Shown in pieces: positions 15,118-17,823 of a stretch of DNA of 17,823 bases (its first letter is position 1; every line of letters starts with the position of its first letter). The stretch is from the NCBI GenBank assembly GCA_900546485.1, contig URDK01000059.1, positions 1-17,823 of the forward strand, in the 5' to 3' direction. A model generated the notes under the pieces. It made no database searches. It was not told the origin of the DNA and saw nothing but the letters and a program-made list of their open reading frames with translations. The position numbers and the translations under genes were made by a program. The DNA comes from an uncultured Eubacteriales bacterium (lineage in GTDB: Bacteria > Bacillota > Clostridia > Oscillospirales > Oscillospiraceae).

Positions 15118-15614
15118 CGAAGACAAAGAAGCTCTCACTGCTCGCGGCGCTGACAGCGGTCGCGCTGACGATTTTCGTTGCCGAGGCTCAGATACCGCCG
15201 GTAGTGCCCGTGCCGGGCGTGAAGCTGGGGCTTGCGAACATAGTCACGCTGGTCACGATGGCCCTTCTGGGCCGTAAGGAGGCCGGAGCCGTGCTTGTCG
15301 TGAGGCTCATACTGGGCAGCGCCTTCGCGGGCGGTTTTTCCGGGCTCATGTTTTCCGCGGCGGGCGGCGCAGCAGCCTATCTCGTCATGTGCCTGCTCAT
15401 AAAGGTATTTCCCGAGAAGATGATGTGGGTCGTCAGTGTTCTGGCCGCTCTCGCGCACAATGCGGGACAGCTGGCCGTGGCAGTCTGGGTCTCGGGCTCG
15501 GCGTCCATGCTATACTACGGCACCGTGCTCGCAGCGGCCGGCGTGGTGACCGGCCTGTTCACTGGTTTTGGCGCCATGTACCTCACGCGGGCCATGAAAA
15601 AGCTGCTCGGCTGA
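15114..15614 (+). CDS. Gx transporter family protein (Hpre_diP_synt_I, EetB-like)
   Basis: A 166-residue hydrophobic membrane protein with about five spans. It has the family hallmark PGVKLGLANIVTL (about 34-46), followed by LLGRKEAGAVLVVRLILGS and Gly/Ala-rich helices. The family is often labelled heptaprenyl diphosphate synthase component I, a historical name. The fold resembles ECF-transporter substrate-binding subunits, so transport of a small molecule is more likely than prenyl synthesis. The ATG overlaps the stop of the NusG-II gene (ATGA), and GGAGG (15102-15106) is 7 bases upstream. No polyprenyl synthetase, ApbE or FMN-binding gene follows here, unlike many related loci. No clear terminator is seen after it. 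Confidence 0.9.
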   Translation: MTKTKKLSLLAALTAVALTIFVAEAQIPPVVPVPGVKLGLANIVTLVTMALLGRKEAGAVLVVRLILGSAFAGGFSGLMFSAAGGAAAYLVMCLLIKVFPEKMMWVVSVLAALAHNAGQLAVAVWVSGSASMLYYGTVLAAAGVVTGLFTGFGAMYLTRAMKKLLG

Positions 15615-15645
15615 GTTTTTACATGGAAGTGTTTACAATTTGGTC

Positions 15646-15674
15646 TTGAAAGCCGGGGACCTTTGAGTTATAAT
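15646..15674 (+). promoter_or_regulatory. Consensus promoter for the PpiC-type foldase gene
   Basis: A -35 box TTGAAA (15646-15651), a 17-base spacer and a perfect TATAAT (15669-15674). Transcription would start near 15681, giving a leader of about 57 bases that ends in AAAGGA (15722-15727), 10 bases before the ATG. The rest of the 123-base gap between genes shows nothing else clear. Confidence 0.85.
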
Positions 15675-15737
15675 GCTAAGGCTATACGCCTAAAGGGCGA
15701 ATGATGGTATTTTTAAATTGTAAAGGATGAAGCACCA

Positions 15738-17396
15738 ATGAGCGCATCGCAGGACAAAAAGAGACGCCAGACCGAGCGCATGGAGGGCACCGACAAGCGT
15801 ACCCTTGCAGAGCGCGAGGCCGCCCAGAAGGCTAAAAAGGAGCGTACACGCTGGGGCATCGTCGGCGCGATAATCGTGGTCTTCGCCGTGGTCATCATAC
15901 TGCTGAACACCAACCTGTTTTACAGCGGCACGACTGCGATCACCATAGGCGACTGCAAATACACGAACGCTGACTTCCAGTATTACTACTCCAATGCCTA
16001 TGCCAGCTTTATGAACAGCTACGGCAGCTACTTCAGCATGTTCGACACGACGCAGGACCTGGACGATCAGGCCTTTGACCCGACGTACATCACCATGTTC
16101 GGCGGCACCGTGCCCGAGAGCCTCGGCGAGGACGCGAGCTGGAAGGATTACTTCGAGGCCGTTGCCATTGAGAACATGGTCGAGATAACTGCTCTGTACG
16201 ACAGCGCCGTGAAGGAGGGCTATACCCTCTCCGAAGAGGACGCCGCATCCATTGAGGAGGCTGTCGCCAGCTTCGATACCGCCGCCGAGAGCTACGGTCT
16301 GCGCAACGGCGAGGCCTTTGTCTCCTTCTACTATGGCAAGGGCAACACCATAGAGTCCGTGAGCGCGCTCATGGAGCGCGGCTATATCGCCTCCGCCTAC
16401 GCGCAGGACAAGTATGACTCCTTCGAGTACACTTCCGACGAGCTGAACGCCTACTACGACGAGCACAAGGACGAGCTCGATGCCTTCAGCTTTGAGTACT
16501 ACCTTGTCTCCGCCGAGAAGGAGGAGGTCACCGAGACCGTCACTGACGAGGAGACCGGCGAGGAGACCGAGCAGACCAGCGAGAAGGTCACCGACGCGAC
16601 CATGGCCGCCGCTAAGGAGACCGCTGACCAGCTGCTCACCGCCGCCGAGAACGGCCGTGACGAGGGCGCCATGAGCTTCTCCGAGGCCGTGACCGAGGTC
16701 GCGGGCGCGGAGGCCGAGGCCACCGAGTTCGTCAACACCCTCGGCGTCAACAGCCTGAGCTATCTGCCCGACGCCGTCTCCGACTGGCTCACCGACAGCT
16801 CCCGCGAGGAGGGCGACATGGCGGTGCTCGAGGTCGAGGACAGCGGCTACTACGTCGTCTGCTTCAACGGCCGCAGCGACAACACCGACTACAACGCCGT
16901 GAACTTCCGCCACATCCTCATCAAGGCCACGGACGAGGATGAGGACGGTGAATACAGTGCAGAGGAGCTTACCGCTGCCGAGGACAAGATCAACGAGATC
17001 TACGACGAGTGGGTAAACGGCGACGCCACCGAGGACAGCTTTGCGGAGCTTGCCAACGCCAACAGCGAGGACTCCGGCTCCAACACCAACGGCGGCCTCT
17101 ATGAGCACGTCGGCAAGAACAGCATGGTTGACGTCGTCAACGACTTCATCTTCAACCCCGACACCAAGCCGGGCGACACCACCATCGTTCTCAATGAGAG
17201 CTCCAGCTACACCGGCTATCACCTCATCTACTTCGTCGGCGCCGACGAGATGAGCTACCACGACTGCCTGGCCGACTACGGCACAGGCACCGTTGAGGGC
17301 CTGCGTCAGCCTGACTACAACACCTGGCACGACGAGCTCGTCGCCACCTACTCCGCCAGCGTGAACAGCTTCATCAACTGGTTCGCGAAGGTGTAA
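15738..17396 (+). CDS. Membrane-anchored PpiC-type peptidyl-prolyl isomerase/foldase (PrsA/SurA-like)
   Basis: A 552-residue extracytoplasmic foldase expected to help exported proteins fold. A highly charged cytoplasmic N-terminus (residues 1-38, rich in K/R/E) precedes one membrane helix (about 39-57). There is no lipobox, so unlike classical PrsA it is not a lipoprotein. A SurA-like helical chaperone region rich in Tyr, Ser and Asp follows. The parvulin rotamase domain starts near residue 388 with VNFRHILIK and continues through FAELANANSEDSGSNTNGGLY to about 500 (GYHLIYFVG). A Thr/Glu-rich linker (TETVTDEETGEETEQTSE) lies at about 260-280. The protein is acidic and about twice the length of typical PrsA (about 290). 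Its codon use is biased like the SLH nucleotidase, suggesting abundance. It has its own promoter and is followed by a hairpin. Confidence 0.92.
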   Translation: MSASQDKKRRQTERMEGTDKRTLAEREAAQKAKKERTRWGIVGAIIVVFAVVIILLNTNLFYSGTTAITIGDCKYTNADFQYYYSNAYASFMNSYGSYFSMFDTTQDLDDQAFDPTYITMFGGTVPESLGEDASWKDYFEAVAIENMVEITALYDSAVKEGYTLSEEDAASIEEAVASFDTAAESYGLRNGEAFVSFYYGKGNTIESVSALMERGYIASAYAQDKYDSFEYTSDELNAYYDEHKDELDAFSFEYYLVSAEKEEVTETVTDEETGEETEQTSEKVTDATMAAAKETADQLLTAAENGRDEGAMSFSEAVTEVAGAEAEATEFVNTLGVNSLSYLPDAVSDWLTDSSREEGDMAVLEVEDSGYYVVCFNGRSDNTDYNAVNFRHILIKATDEDEDGEYSAEELTAAEDKINEIYDEWVNGDATEDSFAELANANSEDSGSNTNGGLYEHVGKNSMVDVVNDFIFNPDTKPGDTTIVLNESSSYTGYHLIYFVGADEMSYHDCLADYGTGTVEGLRQPDYNTWHDELVATYSASVNSFINWFAKV

Positions 17397-17411
17397 AAGA
17401 ACAAAACAACA

Positions 17412-17439
17412 AAATGGGCGGCCTTCGGGCCGCCCATTT
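17412..17439 (+). terminator. UUCG-tetraloop hairpin, probable terminator
   Basis: A perfect 12-bp stem, AAATGGGCGGCC with GGCCGCCCATTT, closes on a TTCG tetraloop. It begins 15 bases after the foldase stop. The U-tract on the plus strand is poor (TTTCAGTAT), so termination may be partial. The opposite strand has a better T-rich run. The tcdA ribosome binding site begins 7 bases later. Confidence 0.7.
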
Positions 17440-17458
17440 CAGTATCGGAGGCGAGAGA

Positions 17459-17823
17459 GTGATAGAGAGGACAAAACGCACCGAAATGCTGCTCGGCGCG
17501 CCGGCCATGGAGCGACTGCGCGCGGCGCATGTCATCGTATTCGGCCTCGGCGGCGTGGGCTCCTGGTGCGCCGAGGCGCTGGCCCGCTCAGGGCTGGGCA
17601 GGCTCACGCTGGTGGACGAGGACTGCGTCTCGGAGTCCAACCTGAATCGCCAGGTCTGCGCCCTCGGTTCCACGCTGGGCCGTCCCAAGGCGGAGGTCAT
17701 GGCCGAGCGGCTGCGCGACATCGCGCCCGACGCGGAGCTCATCCCCGTCACCGCGCGCTATGAGGCCGCGAGCCGGAGCCGTTTTTTCCCGGGCGGCTAT
17801 TCCTATGTCGCGGACTGTATAGA
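17459..17823 (+). CDS. tcdA: tRNA threonylcarbamoyladenosine dehydratase (TcdA/CsdL), 3'-partial
   Basis: The first 121 residues of an E1-like/ThiF-superfamily enzyme that uses ATP to cyclise t6A37 in ANN-decoding tRNAs to ct6A. The ATP-binding Rossmann motif FGLGGVGSWCAEALARSG begins at about residue 28, followed by LTLVDEDCVSESNLNRQ, the form typical of TcdA rather than MoeB or ThiF. LGRPKAEVMAERLRDIAPD is also characteristic. The GTG at 17459 is the start because GGAGG (17447-17451) lies 7 bases upstream. The frame is open to the last base, so the rest, including any C-terminal Cys residues, lies beyond the window. It sits right after the foldase hairpin and may depend on read-through, as no promoter is seen between them. 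Confidence 0.92.
   Translation, partial: MIERTKRTEMLLGAPAMERLRAAHVIVFGLGGVGSWCAEALARSGLGRLTLVDEDCVSESNLNRQVCALGSTLGRPKAEVMAERLRDIAPDAELIPVTARYEAASRSRFFPGGYSYVADCI

Noticed and set aside
15679..15691. A small inverted repeat AGGC-TATAC-GCCT at the predicted 5' end of the foldase mRNA.
   Set aside because: Only four base pairs. It may be chance, and no known operator or riboswitch matches.
15690..17330. A 546-codon minus-strand open frame opposite the PpiC foldase.
   Set aside because: Low-complexity Val/Gly/Leu-rich translation with no motif. It is the antisense shadow of a codon-biased gene with clear parvulin motifs.

Overview
The window reads as chromosomal DNA from a GC-rich member of the Firmicutes, most likely a Clostridia/Oscillospiraceae-type gut anaerobe. 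This is inference. It rests on SLH-anchored surface enzymes, a RecJ-Rel-DTD gene order, a DUF975 membrane protein, a NusG-domain-II/Gx-transporter pair, strong AGGAGG-type ribosome binding sites, and frequent AUA (Ile) codons despite high GC. I see no rRNA, tRNA, CRISPR array, insertion sequence or phage gene, and no gene-free stretch longer than about 155 bases.

Layout. (1) 1-1710: the 3' part of a surface-anchored UshA-type 5'-nucleotidase with three C-terminal SLH repeats, ending in a strong bidirectional terminator shared with the convergent DUF975 membrane protein (1766-2512, minus). (2) 2537-2691: a divergent promoter region. (3) 2692-10343: a compact six-gene plus-strand operon: recJ, bifunctional (p)ppGpp synthetase/hydrolase rel, D-aminoacyl-tRNA deacylase dtd, a glyoxalase-II-like metallo-hydrolase, a DUF2974 alpha/beta hydrolase, and an XRE-TPR regulator resembling the RRNPP peptide-responsive family. 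Genes overlap or nearly touch, and the operon closes with a 13-bp-stem terminator. (4) 10430-11656: an MFS transporter whose 3' end overlaps, tail to tail, the end of a minus-strand cell-wall pair. (5) 14669-11635 (minus): an FHA-domain/SEDS (RodA/FtsW) fusion translationally coupled to a class B penicillin-binding protein, together a complete glycosyltransferase/transpeptidase unit. (6) 14704-14760: back-to-back consensus promoters that share one -35 region. The plus-strand one fires almost on the ATG of the next gene, predicting a leaderless mRNA. (7) 14761-15614: a NusG-domain-II membrane protein and a Gx-transporter family protein. (8) 15738-17396: a large membrane-anchored PpiC-type foldase with its own consensus promoter, followed by a UUCG hairpin. 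(9) 17459 to the end: the start of tcdA, a t6A37 dehydratase of the ThiF/E1-like family, cut by the window edge.

Themes. The recJ-rel-dtd operon joins DNA repair, stringent response and translation quality control, and adds a coupled hydrolase/regulator pair of unknown purpose. The minus-strand pair builds peptidoglycan and carries a phosphothreonine-binding module, suggesting control by a Ser/Thr kinase. The foldase and the SLH nucleotidase use more biased codons than their neighbours, consistent with abundant exported proteins. The most interesting candidates are the leaderless divergent promoter, the FHA-SEDS/PBP module with its Asp-rich tail, and the DUF2974/XRE-TPR pair.
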